Assembly (NCBI GenBank): GCA_900318585.1
Contig: ONKY01000113.1
Coordinates: 1 to 33,401, forward strand
Length of the DNA stretch: 33,401 nt
Reading direction: 5' to 3'
Source: an uncultured Prevotellaceae bacterium
GTDB lineage: Bacteria; Bacteroidota; Bacteroidia; Bacteroidales; Bacteroidaceae
Position 1 is the stretch's first letter. Each line of letters starts with the position of its first letter. The notes below the pieces were generated by a model. That model did no database searches, was not told the DNA's origin, and worked only from the letters and a program-made list of their open reading frames with translations. Shown piece after piece: positions 15,437 to 26,100 of the stretch. Both the position numbers and the translations under genes were made by a program.

Positions 15437-18400
15437 TTAGAAGAACATGAGGGGGCTGCGGCTACCTTTGGGGAAGTAGTTGAAGTTATAGGTGAGCTTC
15501 AGCATACCGTACTGCGAGATGACATTGGTATAGGTCTCGGTGCGTCCCTGCTCGTTGATGTTGTAGTTGCGGTTGGACAGCTGCCCCAGCAGGTCGAAGC
15601 CCTCCAGGCTGAGCAGCAGCGAACCTTTCAAGAAACGGCGCGTCAGTCGTGCGCCCCATATCAGCTCGTTGGTGTTCATCTGCGGGTCGCTGTAACCGCG
15701 GCGGCTATAGTTGGTCAACGTGGTATTCAATTCGAAGTCCCACGGCAGCTGCAGGAGTAGAGAGCCGCCGTAGCTGAAGTTGCCGGCATTGATGCGCTGG
15801 AAGTCCTGGCGGTCGCCGGTGACATGGTTGTAGCTGCCGCTGACGTTGAGAGACAGCTCGCTGCTGACGGGAGCAGATGTAGGGTTGCCGTCCTCGTCCT
15901 TCTTACCCTTGACGGTCGCGAAGCGCCAGGTGATGTTCAGACGGCTGTTCAGACTGGTGTTGTGGACGATGCTGCGCTGACTCTCTGTCTGCAGTCCTGC
16001 CACGCTGTTCATGTCGACACTGTGATTATAGTTTGCTCCCAGCCCGCTGCTGAACGACAGGCGCCGATCCTTATCGAACGACTGCCCGTAGTCCACATTG
16101 CCACTCATCGTCCAGTTGCCGTTCACGTTGATGGGTTTCGTCGTGGTGGCACCGGTCTGCTTGTCGTAGACGGTGCTGGTGGCCACAGCATCAAAGGTAC
16201 GGCTGAAATTGGCTTGGACATTAAAGTTTCGCATCTTCGGACCGCCAAAGACAAAAGTATATGTACCGATGTTGAGAACCCGCGTCTTCTTCAGGTCGGG
16301 GTTGGAATAGCTGGTGTGTAAAGGATCGCTGTCGTCACGATAGGATACGAGACTCATAATGTTAGGCATCTGTGTAGTCAGCGAGCTGAAGAGGTTGACG
16401 CGTATCAGTGGACGGTTTTCCGTATTCGTAACCACTGCAGCTCCCTCTGCCACCCTTACGACATTGGTACCGCGCTTCGGTGCATACTCTATGCGCAGCT
16501 CGGGGTTCAAGGTCCAATAGTCCTGCGTCAGGTGCTGCGACGTCTGGCGGAAGTAGTCGAGCGTCTGGTGGCGGTACTCCAGGGGAAAACTCAAGTTAAT
16601 AGCTCCATCACCGAGGAACTTCGGACAGAAGCGCAACTGTGCCGTCATACGTTGCAGATTGTCGTGACGGGTAGATGTGGTGCTGTTGGTGGCATCGAGC
16701 ACACTTTCTAAGGCCTCTCGGGTGGAGGGGAGTAGTCCCAACTGAGAATTGAGAGAGTCCAATCGATCCAGACGATAAAGCGAGTCCTCTCCATCGCTGT
16801 AACTATGGTTGTAGCTGTAGCTCAGTCGCAGGTTGTGACGTCCCAAGCCGTAGTTGTAGTCGGCCCCTATTGAAGCATTCCAATTGGTGTTCGGCGCATG
16901 AGTGTACTGGTTGCGGAAGTCGCGGGATTCGTTATCTCCTCCCATTCCTGCAACTCCTTGAAATCCTGCAAGCCCTTTCATATAATACACATCCGACAGG
17001 TTGTAATTATTCGACTTGCTGTGGCTATAGTTTCCCTCTGCCCGCAGCGTCACCACATCGGCCATGATCTTTACGTCAGCCTGTGCGCCGCCATTCAGGT
17101 TGACACTTTCATTGTTTCCCTGGCTCTGCTGGGCACGACGGTTCATGGTCAGCTGGCGATACTTGTCGGGATGGAGGAAGAGGTCATCCAACAGATCACC
17201 ATATTCTGCAGGGTCGGCATCGAACTGTGCCGAGCGGTTGTCTGCCCAGTTCTTTCCGTCATTGTAGCTCACACCTACGTTGGCCCTGCCTACCAGTCCT
17301 TTGGGCGAATAGTTGACGTGTGCGTTGCCTCCGAAGCTGCGCGAGCGGTTGCGGCTGTAGTTGGCCTGGCGGCTGTAGGTATCGCCGCCGGTGAGATAGG
17401 TCTGCGAGGACGTCCACGTGTCGGTATGGCTATTGTTGTGGGAGCCATGTATGCCCACTCCCGCCGAGAACTTGTCTTCCCATTCGCCGAAGCTGTAGTT
17501 TACATCAGCTGTTCGCAGCGTGTTCACACCCTGTGCCGCCTGCGGCTGCATATTAGCATAGGAAATGTTTCCACCGATGACATACAGCGAATTGCCGTTG
17601 TCGTTCAGATTGTTCAAGTTGGCTGTCAGCGATAGCTGGTGCTTGTCGCGCCGTAGGTTAGCCATGCCCTTCAGACCCCAGCGGTCGTCAGTACCCAAGC
17701 CGCTTTGCACGTTGCCAAAGCCGCTCTGGGCATACTGCTTCTTCAGGCGCACGTCCATCACGTAGCTCTTGTCGTCCATGTCGCGCCCCATCATCTGGGT
17801 GAGCTTGCCCTTGCGGTCGAACACCTTGATCTTGTTCACCGTGTAGGCGGGCAGGTTCTCCAACGCCGCCTTCGGGTCGCCCTCGAAGAAGTCGCGGCCG
17901 TCCACGAGGAGATTGTCAATCTTCTTGCCGTTGACCTTGATCTCGCCGTCCTTGTTCAGCTCTGCGCCCGGCAGCTGGCGGATCAGTGCGTCGAGCATGG
18001 AGCCCTCGGCCAGGTTGAAGGCGTCGGCATTATAGACTACGGTGTCGCCGCGGAGTACCATCTTGATCTTCGTGCCCGTCACCGTCACCTCATTCAGCAC
18101 CTTCGACTCACGTTTCATGTCAATGCGCTTCAGCCAGATGTCGCCTTGCCGCTTGTATTTCACTTCGAAAGGGGTATAGACCGTCTTGTAGCCAATGCAG
18201 GAGGTGCGGATGAGGTATTTCCCCTTGTCCTTGACAGGCAGGGAGAACATACCGAAGTGGCGGTACATCAGCGTGTCTTCGCCCACAGGTTGGTAGGTGG
18301 CAATGACCGAGCTGTCGGCGGCGGCCAACAGGCAAATAGAAACATTCTCAATGGGTTCCTGAGTGAAGCTGTCGGCTACGCGACCGCTCACTTTGCGTAT

Positions 18401-18472
18401 CTCCTCCATCTGCTGTGCAACAACAGGGGTTTGCAACAGCAACAGGGCTGCCAGTATGGTCAGAATTCTCAT
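15437..18472 (-). CDS. Outer-membrane beta-barrel protein with carboxypeptidase-regulatory-like N-terminus
   Basis: 1011 residues. A signal peptide (about 1-19, LLLLQTPVVAQ) is followed by a carboxypeptidase-regulatory-like beta-sandwich (about 27-115, VSGRVADSFTQEPIENVSI and CIGYKTVYTPF). A plug-like domain comes next (NEVTVTGTKIKMVLRGDTVV, LPGAELNKDGEIKVNGKKID, LVDGRDFFEGDPKAALENLP). The rest is a long barrel rich in NYSHSKSN/SYSYNHSY-type alternating strands, ending SPLMFF with a C-terminal aromatic. This is the TonB-receptor-like OMP family common in Bacteroidota. No SusD-type gene adjoins it, so the transported ligand, if any, is unknown. It has its own -7 box at 18516-18523. Confidence 0.82.
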   Translation of the reverse strand: MRILTILAALLLLQTPVVAQQMEEIRKVSGRVADSFTQEPIENVSICLLAAADSSVIATYQPVGEDTLMYRHFGMFSLPVKDKGKYLIRTSCIGYKTVYTPFEVKYKRQGDIWLKRIDMKRESKVLNEVTVTGTKIKMVLRGDTVVYNADAFNLAEGSMLDALIRQLPGAELNKDGEIKVNGKKIDNLLVDGRDFFEGDPKAALENLPAYTVNKIKVFDRKGKLTQMMGRDMDDKSYVMDVRLKKQYAQSGFGNVQSGLGTDDRWGLKGMANLRRDKHQLSLTANLNNLNDNGNSLYVIGGNISYANMQPQAAQGVNTLRTADVNYSFGEWEDKFSAGVGIHGSHNNSHTDTWTSSQTYLTGGDTYSRQANYSRNRSRSFGGNAHVNYSPKGLVGRANVGVSYNDGKNWADNRSAQFDADPAEYGDLLDDLFLHPDKYRQLTMNRRAQQSQGNNESVNLNGGAQADVKIMADVVTLRAEGNYSHSKSNNYNLSDVYYMKGLAGFQGVAGMGGDNESRDFRNQYTHAPNTNWNASIGADYNYGLGRHNLRLSYSYNHSYSDGEDSLYRLDRLDSLNSQLGLLPSTREALESVLDATNSTTSTRHDNLQRMTAQLRFCPKFLGDGAINLSFPLEYRHQTLDYFRQTSQHLTQDYWTLNPELRIEYAPKRGTNVVRVAEGAAVVTNTENRPLIRVNLFSSLTTQMPNIMSLVSYRDDSDPLHTSYSNPDLKKTRVLNIGTYTFVFGGPKMRNFNVQANFSRTFDAVATSTVYDKQTGATTTKPINVNGNWTMSGNVDYGQSFDKDRRLSFSSGLGANYNHSVDMNSVAGLQTESQRSIVHNTSLNSRLNITWRFATVKGKKDEDGNPTSAPVSSELSLNVSGSYNHVTGDRQDFQRINAGNFSYGGSLLLQLPWDFELNTTLTNYSRRGYSDPQMNTNELIWGARLTRRFLKGSLLLSLEGFDLLGQLSNRNYNINEQGRTETYTNVISQYGMLKLTYNFNYFPKGSRSPLMFF

Positions 18473-18515
18473 GGTTGTTTATGGTTTGGTTTGACGAAGC
18501 CGTGGCTTCAGTCTG

Positions 18516-18523
18516 CAAAAGTA
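18516..18523 (-). promoter_or_regulatory. -7 box for the 1011-residue OMP gene
   Basis: The minus strand reads TACTTTTG 43 bp before the ATG. TTG triplets stand 18 and 22 bp further upstream, so the -33 assignment is loose. Confidence 0.5.
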
Positions 18524-18626
18524 CGAAAAAAAGAGAGAAATCAAACAAATTCGCCTCCCTTTTTGCTACATTCCTTATTCTTTCTTAAGTAATAAGCGGA
18601 GTTGTATAATTATATTTAAGTAATAT

Positions 18627-18657
18627 TTGGGAATGTACAAATTATTTTGTAATTTTG
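18627..18657 (+). promoter_or_regulatory. -33/-7 promoter for the LruC-like lipoprotein gene
   Basis: TTG (18627-18629), a 20-bp spacer, then TAATTTTG (18650-18657). The leader before the ATG at 18720 is about 55 nt. Confidence 0.65.
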
Positions 18658-18719
18658 CACCCTGATTTCAGAAAGCAACATCAACCAAAAGAAAATTAAT
18701 ACCATTAAAAGAAAAGATT

Positions 18720-19976
18720 ATGTTCACAATTTCAAGTAAGAAATTACAGAAAGTAGCCATGGCAGTAGCAGCAACGGCTTGTGTTGCAGTTATGTCGTCG
18801 TGCAGTCAGGAAACCGATTTCTATGACGAGACAGCCGTTCTTGAGAACAATATGGAAATCTACAAGCAGAACTTCGTTCAGAAGTATGGCGAGGTGTCGC
18901 CGACACAGAGCTGGGACTTCACCGAGATGCCCGCGCAGGCAAGGGTGACACGCGGCGGCACACATGTGCCCTCGATGACTTGGACATTAAAGTCGGGAGT
19001 AGTTACTGCTAATATTGTCAACCAAGACTTTAAGAAAGTAAAGGATAAGGTTGCCGACGAGAATGTGAAGGCCGTGGCTTGGCCTTACACCTTGGCAGAA
19101 ATCAATCTGTATCCCTACTATGCACATGGCGTAGGTGGCGACAAGTACAATTATTACAGACTGGGTGCCTCTTACACCTATAACGGTGTGACTGTGAGCG
19201 ATTCCATCAGCACCAATGCCACCAATGGCAACTGGTATTCCATTGGGAAATTTGGTAAAGACGGTTCCAACGACATGAACTTCAACAGCTATCGTATCAT
19301 TGACACCCGCAATATGGTTTATGCCGATAGCTATACCTGGTGGGTATCTTACCAGAACGGCTCTGATGATAATATCGTGGAGTTCAAGAGAACGAATCTC
19401 GGCCTGTGCAAGATGTTCACCGTGAATGAGCATGGCTATGTAGCCTTCGATTGCAATGGTGACGGCGACTACTCTGACCTGATTTGCAGAATTGAGCCCA
19501 AAAATGTGGATTTGGTTCCCCAGTCCACTGAGAAGCGCTACATGGTGGAAGACCTTGGCGGCACGAAGGACTTCGACTTCAACGACATTGTGTTCGACGT
19601 GATTCAACAGCCGAACGGCGACCAGAAGTGCATCGTGCGTGCACTGGGCGGAATGCTCGACGTAGCCATTACCGTGGGCGACTCCACCTGGAGAAAGAGC
19701 GAGAAACTGGCTGACTATACCCAGATAATCAACACGAACCCCATTGTAAAGGATATGGTGATTGACGAGTTCAAGGTAACGGGCTGGCAGCCCAAGGCTA
19801 ACAATGTCACCGTCACGGTTTATCCTGCTGTGAGCAGCGCCCGTGGTTTGTCACTGTCATTCCCCAAGGACGGAACGATTCCCTTCATGGTAGCCGTCAA
19901 GACTTCCAAGGTATGGAACTTAGAGCAAGTGAGTGTGGAAGACGTCCCCGGATGGTTTGCCGACATTGAGAGATAA
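18720..19976 (+). CDS. Lipoprotein with LruC/DUF4842-like C-terminal domain
   Basis: 418 residues. The lipobox VMSSC places the lipidated cysteine at 28, followed by SQETDFYDE, an acidic stretch fitting surface export. The middle has DCNGDGDYSDL, a calcium-loop-like segment. VEDLGGTKDFDFNDIVFDV near 278-296 is the signature seen in LruC/DUF4842 proteins. The C-terminus (LSLSFPKDGTIPFMVAVKTS) also fits that family. Function is not established; such proteins are surface or exopolysaccharide-associated in other bacteria. The gene is monocistronic, with a strong terminator 27 bp after the stop. Confidence 0.75.
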   Translation: MFTISSKKLQKVAMAVAATACVAVMSSCSQETDFYDETAVLENNMEIYKQNFVQKYGEVSPTQSWDFTEMPAQARVTRGGTHVPSMTWTLKSGVVTANIVNQDFKKVKDKVADENVKAVAWPYTLAEINLYPYYAHGVGGDKYNYYRLGASYTYNGVTVSDSISTNATNGNWYSIGKFGKDGSNDMNFNSYRIIDTRNMVYADSYTWWVSYQNGSDDNIVEFKRTNLGLCKMFTVNEHGYVAFDCNGDGDYSDLICRIEPKNVDLVPQSTEKRYMVEDLGGTKDFDFNDIVFDVIQQPNGDQKCIVRALGGMLDVAITVGDSTWRKSEKLADYTQIINTNPIVKDMVIDEFKVTGWQPKANNVTVTVYPAVSSARGLSLSFPKDGTIPFMVAVKTSKVWNLEQVSVEDVPGWFADIER

Positions 19977-20003
19977 CACGAATCTCTACGTATAGTTATA
20001 TCA

Positions 20004-20033
20004 GCCTCGCAGACATGTCTGCGAGGCTTTTTT
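20004..20033 (+). terminator. Rho-independent terminator after the LruC-like gene
   Basis: GCCTCGCAGACA pairs perfectly with TGTCTGCGAGGC (20004-20027), followed by six T (20028-20033). Confidence 0.9.
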
Positions 20034-20142
20034 CTGCGTAGCGTATCGGCGCTGAGCCCTGCCTGACAAGTTGCGGAATGCTTATTTTACGAAATAAATG
20101 ATAAAAAACGTGGAAATCGCACCAAGCGTACATAAAAATGCG

Positions 20143-20150
20143 TATCTTTG
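20143..20150 (+). promoter_or_regulatory. -7 box for the glycosyltransferase gene
   Basis: TATCTTTG lies 46 bp before the chosen ATG (20197); no clear TTG stands at the expected -33 distance. It also argues against starts upstream of about 20157. Confidence 0.55.
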
Positions 20151-20196
20151 CACTGACATTGCCATCAGTATGAGCATCAACAAAGCAGAAAGAACC

Positions 20197-20952
20197 ATGT
20201 CTATGCACCCAAGCGACAGCATCGTCATCATCCCGACGTACAACGAGAAGGAGAACATCGAGAAAATCATCCGGGCCGTGTTCGGACTGGAAAAGTGTTT
20301 CCATATCCTTGTCATCGACGACGGCTCGCCCGACGGCACGGCGCAGATAGTGAAGCGGCTTATCCAGGAGGAGTTCATCGACCGGCTCTTTATACTGGAG
20401 CGCAGCGGCAAGCTGGGCCTCGGCACGGCTTACATTGCCGGCTTCAAGTGGGCATTAGAACGCGACTACGGCTATATCTTCGAAATGGATGCCGACTTCA
20501 GCCACGACCCCAACGACCTACCGCGCCTCTACTCGGCCTGCGCCGACGAGGGCTACGACCTGGCCATCGGCTCGCGCTACGTCTCGGGCGTCAACGTGGT
20601 AAACTGGCCCATCGGCCGAGTGCTCATGAGCTACTTCGCCTCGAAGTACGTGCGCTTGGTGACGGGCTTCAAGGTACACGACACCACGGCCGGCTTCAAG
20701 TGCTACAAGCGCCGTGTGCTGAAGACCATTGAGCTGGACAAGATACGCTTCAAGGGCTACGGCTTCCAGATTGAGATGAAGTACACCGCCTACAAGATCG
20801 GCTTCCGCATCAAGGAGGTGAGCGTCATCTTCGTCAACCGCCGCGAGGGCACCAGCAAGATGTCGGGCGGCATCTTCGGCGAGGCATTCTTCGGCGTCAT
20901 GCGCCTGCGATGGGACGGCTGGACGCGGAAATACCCCGCCATCCAGGAATAA
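20197..20952 (+). CDS. Polyprenol-phosphate mannose synthase-like glycosyltransferase (GT2)
   Basis: 251 residues, close to the usual length of bacterial DPM1-like enzymes. These transfer mannose (or another hexose) from the GDP-sugar to polyprenyl phosphate at the cytoplasmic membrane face. Motifs: IVIIPTYNEKENI at the start, VIDDGSPDGTA at 39-49, the metal-binding MDADFSHDP (D98, D100), GSRYVSGVNVVNWP and GYGFQIEM. There is no C-terminal membrane domain, as in single-domain enzymes. The start was placed at 20197 (MSMHPSDS), after AGAAAG; ATGs at 20170 and 20203 are alternatives. Donor and acceptor are inferred from the family. Confidence 0.85.
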   Translation: MSMHPSDSIVIIPTYNEKENIEKIIRAVFGLEKCFHILVIDDGSPDGTAQIVKRLIQEEFIDRLFILERSGKLGLGTAYIAGFKWALERDYGYIFEMDADFSHDPNDLPRLYSACADEGYDLAIGSRYVSGVNVVNWPIGRVLMSYFASKYVRLVTGFKVHDTTAGFKCYKRRVLKTIELDKIRFKGYGFQIEMKYTAYKIGFRIKEVSVIFVNRREGTSKMSGGIFGEAFFGVMRLRWDGWTRKYPAIQE

Positions 20953-21006
20953 CAATACCCTGCCATCCAAGAATAACGTTAGGAAAAAAGACCTTTCAAG
21001 CAAGAA

Positions 21007-21030
21007 AAAAGCAGCCAGTTGGCTGCTTTT
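21007..21030. terminator. Bidirectional terminator between convergent genes
   Basis: AAAAGCAGCC and GGCTGCTTTT form an A-tract/stem/T-tract hairpin that works on both strands. It separates the glycosyltransferase (plus) from the end of the PL11 operon (minus). Confidence 0.85.
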
Positions 21031-21031
21031 C

Positions 21032-23179
21032 TTATTTCACGACGATTTTCTTTCCGCTGCGGATATAGACGCCAGCCTGCCGTGGCTCACGGAGGCGCCG
21101 TCCTTGCAGGTCGTACCATGGACTGTCGGTTACTACTGAGTCGCTACTAACGGCAAAGATGCCCGACGGGTCACTGGCCTGGAAAGAGTCAATGAAGTCA
21201 GGAAGGTAATAGCCCAGGTGGGGCGGCTGGTTGTAGGCCACGTTCTGCCAGCAGACGGCCATGCGGTAGGTATGATCGTGCATCAGCGTGGGCACGCGGT
21301 AGTCGGTGGGCATGACGGTCGTGAAGATGTTCAGCGCGTCGTTCTTCGAATTCCGGAGAATCAGCTCCTCGCGCCAGTCACCGAAGATGTCGGCCGACAG
21401 GTTGGGAGTGGCCTTTGAGCCGTTGTTCGACTGGCCCGTGATGCTCGAATTACCGACGCCCAACGTGGTGGCCTCGTCACTCTTGTTGTATTTCGATATC
21501 GTTATACCGTCAAGCAACTCGTCGAGTGCATCGCCGTCCCAGTAGATGCGGAAGTTCATCGACGGGCCTCTGGAAGCAGCCTGCTTGCCACTGACGGCAT
21601 TGTAGGGATTCTGGTCTCTGCTGTCGCTCTTGAAGCCGCCGTAGGACGACCAGAACTCATAGCCGCGCGACGACTCCACAATGTCGGCCGCCAGCCCGCG
21701 CCCGTTGTCCTTCCCGCTTTGCCCGCCTTTCCACAGAATCTCGCCTGTGGCAGCGTCGTGCATATCCCACACGTATGTACCTCCTTCCTCATGGACATCA
21801 AAGAGCTCCAAGCCCGGACGCTCAGGATTCAGGTCGCCCAGGTGGATGGCGTCACCGTGGCCGAAGCCCACGGAGTAGAGCATCTTGCCGTCGTTGTCGA
21901 GGGCCGCAGAGCCCCAAATAATCTCGTCGCAACCGTCACCGTCGACGTCGCCCACGGAAAGGTTGTGGTTGCCATTGGCATACATGGTGTAGCGTCCCAG
22001 GCCTGAGGTGCAGACCGTCGGCTTGTAGGTGGCCTGCTGGCCGTCGGCGCCCGTCAGCTTGTACGACGTCTTGCTGTCGGAGCTGTGCAACCAGCGGGTG
22101 GAGAGCTGCGTGCCGTCGAAGTCCACCGCCCAGAGGTAGGCGTAGGTATAGTACCCGCGACAGAACACGCCGCTGGGACGCTCATTCGGCCCGCCGAGAT
22201 AGGCCACGGCGGCCAGGTAGCGCTCGCCACGGTTGCCATAGTCGCCCTTGTCGTTCTTGTTTGCGCGGTCGTCCCAGTTGAAGGTTCCTGCCGCCTCGCT
22301 CAGCTCAGCCTTGGCGTTGCGGTTGGGATAATAGGCTATGGTGTGGATGGCGGCTCCCGTCAGGCCATCAAACACGGTCAGGTATTCCTGCCCGCCGTTG
22401 ATACGGCCTGCCGACGTACGCCAGTCCTTCGTGTTGTCGGCACCCTTGATCTTACTGTCGGTAGCGGCCTGGTTCACGTAGTTCCCCTGCCCGTCCTTCG
22501 AGCCGGGCGCCGTCTTGCACATCAGCTCTGCCTTGCCGTCGCCGTCGAAGTCGTAGACCATATACTGCGTGTAGTGCGCTCCGGCACGGATGTTCACGCC
22601 GAGGTCAATGCGCCAGAGCTTCGTGCCGTCCAAACGGTAGCAGTCTATATAGACATTGTCCGTCTTGTCGCTCTGCGAGTTGTCCTTCGAGTTCGACGGG
22701 TCCCACTTGACGAAGAGCTCGTATGCCCCGTCGCCGTCTACGTCGCCCACCGAGCAGTCGTTGGGTGAATAGCTGCCGCCCAAGGCACCGTTGGCAGGCT
22801 TGTCCAGCTTCACTTCCAGATAGTACTTCTCCCAGGGCGTCACCTCCGGCGAGGTTTCCGCCACAGCGCCGTTCTGATAGGTCACCACCTGGAACTTATC
22901 GGTCACCGCGGCGCTGATGTTGCTCACGCAGGTGGACTGACAGATATTGTCCTTCAGCACTTCGCCGTTCTTCAGCAGCGCAAATGTCGTGTGCTGGTCG
23001 TCCGTTCCCAACAGGCGCCAGCTGGCGAAGTACTTATAGACCTTTCCAGCAGGATATTTGATGACCACCAGACCTCTGTCCAGCTTCTCCATCTGGCTTA
23101 CGGACGTGTCACTTGGTTTCTGGGCAAAGCCTGCCATGCACCATGCAGCACAGGCCATTGAAATCAGGATTCTCTTCAT
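21032..23179 (-). CDS. Rhamnogalacturonan lyase, polysaccharide lyase family 11
   Basis: 715 residues, secreted. It would cleave the rhamnose-galacturonic acid backbone of rhamnogalacturonan I by beta-elimination. After a signal peptide (about 1-20, MAGFAQ), the PL11 propeller carries QMEKLDRGLVVIKYPAGKVY, calcium-loop repeats (GDVDGDGAYELFVKWD, YDFDGDGKAELMCK), SADIFGDWREELILR and QNVAYNQPPHLGYYLPDF. The tail (WYDLQGRRLREPRQ, GVYIRSGKKIVVK) resembles C-terminal tails of secreted Prevotella proteins and may be a short type IX-like sorting tail. The true start is the ATG at 23177-23179; two codons earlier is a GTG inside the upstream stop. It follows the other lyase by 2 bp. Confidence 0.9.
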   Translation of the reverse strand: MKRILISMACAAWCMAGFAQKPSDTSVSQMEKLDRGLVVIKYPAGKVYKYFASWRLLGTDDQHTTFALLKNGEVLKDNICQSTCVSNISAAVTDKFQVVTYQNGAVAETSPEVTPWEKYYLEVKLDKPANGALGGSYSPNDCSVGDVDGDGAYELFVKWDPSNSKDNSQSDKTDNVYIDCYRLDGTKLWRIDLGVNIRAGAHYTQYMVYDFDGDGKAELMCKTAPGSKDGQGNYVNQAATDSKIKGADNTKDWRTSAGRINGGQEYLTVFDGLTGAAIHTIAYYPNRNAKAELSEAAGTFNWDDRANKNDKGDYGNRGERYLAAVAYLGGPNERPSGVFCRGYYTYAYLWAVDFDGTQLSTRWLHSSDSKTSYKLTGADGQQATYKPTVCTSGLGRYTMYANGNHNLSVGDVDGDGCDEIIWGSAALDNDGKMLYSVGFGHGDAIHLGDLNPERPGLELFDVHEEGGTYVWDMHDAATGEILWKGGQSGKDNGRGLAADIVESSRGYEFWSSYGGFKSDSRDQNPYNAVSGKQAASRGPSMNFRIYWDGDALDELLDGITISKYNKSDEATTLGVGNSSITGQSNNGSKATPNLSADIFGDWREELILRNSKNDALNIFTTVMPTDYRVPTLMHDHTYRMAVCWQNVAYNQPPHLGYYLPDFIDSFQASDPSGIFAVSSDSVVTDSPWYDLQGRRLREPRQAGVYIRSGKKIVVK

Positions 23180-23181
23180 CT

Positions 23182-26100
23182 TCACTTAATAACGATCTTC
23201 TTGCCGTTCTTGATATAGATGCCCTTCTTCTTCGGCGTTTCTACGCGCTGTCCGTCGAGGGTATAGACGGCGTCAGCATCCTTGCCGTTGAGACGCACGT
23301 TCCTGACGGCTGATGCCTCCACCACACGTAACACACCAGTGGCCTTCAGCAGGTCGGTGGTGTCCCAGGCCAGCCCTGCGGGCAGTTCAGGCAGGTTGAT
23401 GGTGGCCGAAGTGCCCTGGAACGAGCCTGCCTTCCACAAGGTGATGCTCTCGCCCGCCTTGATACTGGTGCCGTTGAGCTTCACGGTGATGTCGCCCGTC
23501 ACGGACAGTGCATTGGAGACGTTGACGAGTGTGTTCGTATTTGAGCCACGCACACGGTTGATGGTGGCATCAATGCCCTTCACGGTGTATCGCCCGCTAC
23601 CCGTCAGGGTGACGTTGCCCGTCAGACGGCCTATATTGATAGCCCGGTCGCTGTTGTGGAACGTGCCCGTGACAGTGGCCTTGCCCAGGCCGTAGCCGTT
23701 GTCCCATACAATCTGCGGGTCGTAGCTGCCCGTCTTTTGGTTAATGAACGTCAGCGTGCCTGCAAACTGGCTCCAGTCGCCCTTCATGGTGCAGCGCACG
23801 CTGGTAACATTCACCGTCAGCTCGCCGCCGCCAATGAGCTTCCCGGTGTAGTCGCAGCGGGAGTCGAGTGTCCATATACCCTTGGCGCCCTCAGGCACTA
23901 CAATGAGGGCCTTATTCGACGAGTAGCTGTAGATATTGTCGGGGTCGCGGAGTGTGCCGCCATTGATGACGACGGTGTCGGCATACTGATGAACGCTGCT
24001 GCCGTTCTCACCGCCCTTCACTACGCCCTGGTTCACATAGAGCGCACCGTAGCGTGCCGAGCCGCCTAATACAAGGGTGCCGCTGCCCGTCTTGGTGAGT
24101 CGCTGCTTGGCGCCGCTGATGTTGCCGTTGAGCGTGAGCTGCACACCCGACGGCAGCTCTACCGTGCCGCCGCCCTGTGCGATAGTCATGGGGTGCGAGG
24201 CCACTAAGGTCTTGTTGACTGCCAGGGTGCCGCCGCCGAAGTTCAGGGGATTGGCCGTGCCACCCAGCGCACCGTACTCGGTACCATCGGCATTGGCCAA
24301 TGCCGAAATGATGAGCTTGCCGCCATTCAGGTTAATGCCGCCGGTCATCTTGTTGATATTGTTAATGCTCAGGTTGCCCGTACCTTTCTTTGTCAGCGCA
24401 GCTTTGCCGATGATACTGCCGCTGCCGCGCAACTGGTAGTCACGGCTGGAATCGAATACCACGCCGCCGGGTGTCAACTCGCCCTCGACGAATACCATCG
24501 TCAGTTGGGCATTGTCGTTGAACACGACGGTGTCGCCGCTCACGAAGAGGCTCTTGTTACCGTCAGCCGATAGGAAGCTCTCAGTGTTGGCCAGGTCCCA
24601 GAGGCCGACATCACCGCCGTCCCACACAATCTCGGCAGGGGCGCGCATCTCCTCTATCTCCAAGGCCAGTTCGCCGTTCTCCCATGTCAGGCGGTGTTTC
24701 TGGAGGGGTAAACCCTCCAGCACGAGGTTGTCAATGCTGCCTTCTAAGGTCTCCGCAGTGGCCAGCACATAGCGCCCGCCGGGCAGGGCGGTAGCGCCCT
24801 CGGCATAATGGGGCACCAGCTCAAGGATAGGTGTGTTGTACTTGGGGCCGTTCTTCCAGTATTTCTTCTCTATGCTGATTGTCCCGGCCTTCAGATTGTC
24901 ACAGGTGCCGTCGCCGTTGAGGTCGAACACCACGCGGGCACCGAAGCCTAAGCGCAGGGTGTTAACCTCCACCGTGCCCACCTTGTCCTGACCACCGGGT
25001 CGGAGCACGGAGGCATAGCTCATGTCAATACCGTTGAGGAAGCGGCCGCCGTCGCTGTTCAGCTTGGCAAAGCGGTTCATCCACACATGGCTCTTTGCCA
25101 TCGTGCCGTCGAAGTTCAGGGTGCCGGCCCACAGCTCCGTATCGCCGCTATAGGTCTGCTCCACGTTGGGCAGCGTCAGGGCGCCGTCGCCCTGCTTCAC
25201 TAACCGCATTGCGCCGGTGAAGGCACTGCCGGTCAGCGTGTGGGTATAATAGGTATATTCTATCTTGTTGTTGTTGTCGTGGCCCTGCACCCAGCTCGGC
25301 GCATTGTCGAAGAGGATATAGGGCGAGGCGCCCTCGCTGACGCTGACTGTCATGTCCTGCGTCTCGGCCAGCAGCAGCTGCGTGTCATTGTCGGCAGCGC
25401 TGATGGTGCCGCCGTTGCCGATTTCCTTACGCCCCGTCGTGGTGAGCGCAGGCGGCGCCTGGGTGATGCCCTCCAGTTCGCCGAGGAAGTAGCTCACGTG
25501 GGGCGGCTGGTTGTAGCCGCACATCTGCCACACCATAGCCTGCCGGTACTGCAGGTCATGCCACAGCGTGTAGTTGCGCCACGGCGTCTCGATGGTGGTG
25601 GTGTAGATGCGGATGTTGTTCTGCGCTGTGCGGGCAATCACCTCCTCGCGCCAGTCGCCGAACAGGTCGCCCTGATAGCTGGGTGTTCCCTTCGTGTCGT
25701 TGTTGGTCAGCGATCCGGTGAGGGTCTCTATCTTTCCCAAACCGTATTTCCAGATGCCTATGGCGGTGTTCTTGCCTTCGGTATAGTCGTGGGTCTCCTC
25801 ACACAGGTCTCCGTCCCAGTAGATGCGGAAGTTCTGTGTGATATTAGATTTTGAGCCGCCGGTGAGCGGGCCGTTGATGACTGAGCTGATGAGGCCGGGG
25901 TCGCGGCTCGACACGCCTTGACAGCCGGGGAAGTTGTTGCTGAAGTTGCCCATCATAGAACGTCCGTCGTCGTTGCCGGCCGAGTAGCGGTAGTAGATCT
26001 TCGACGTCGTGGCGTCGCGGTAGTTGTTGCCGGGGTTGTCTTCGTTGCAGGCGAAAATCTCCTGACCGTGCAGGTAGGGGTTGAAGTCGCCGTGGTGCTG

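Noticed and set aside
24077-25195. A type V autotransporter in the PL11 fusion
   Set aside because: The repeats are passenger-like, but no C-terminal autotransporter barrel follows; the protein ends in a short GKKIVIK tail.
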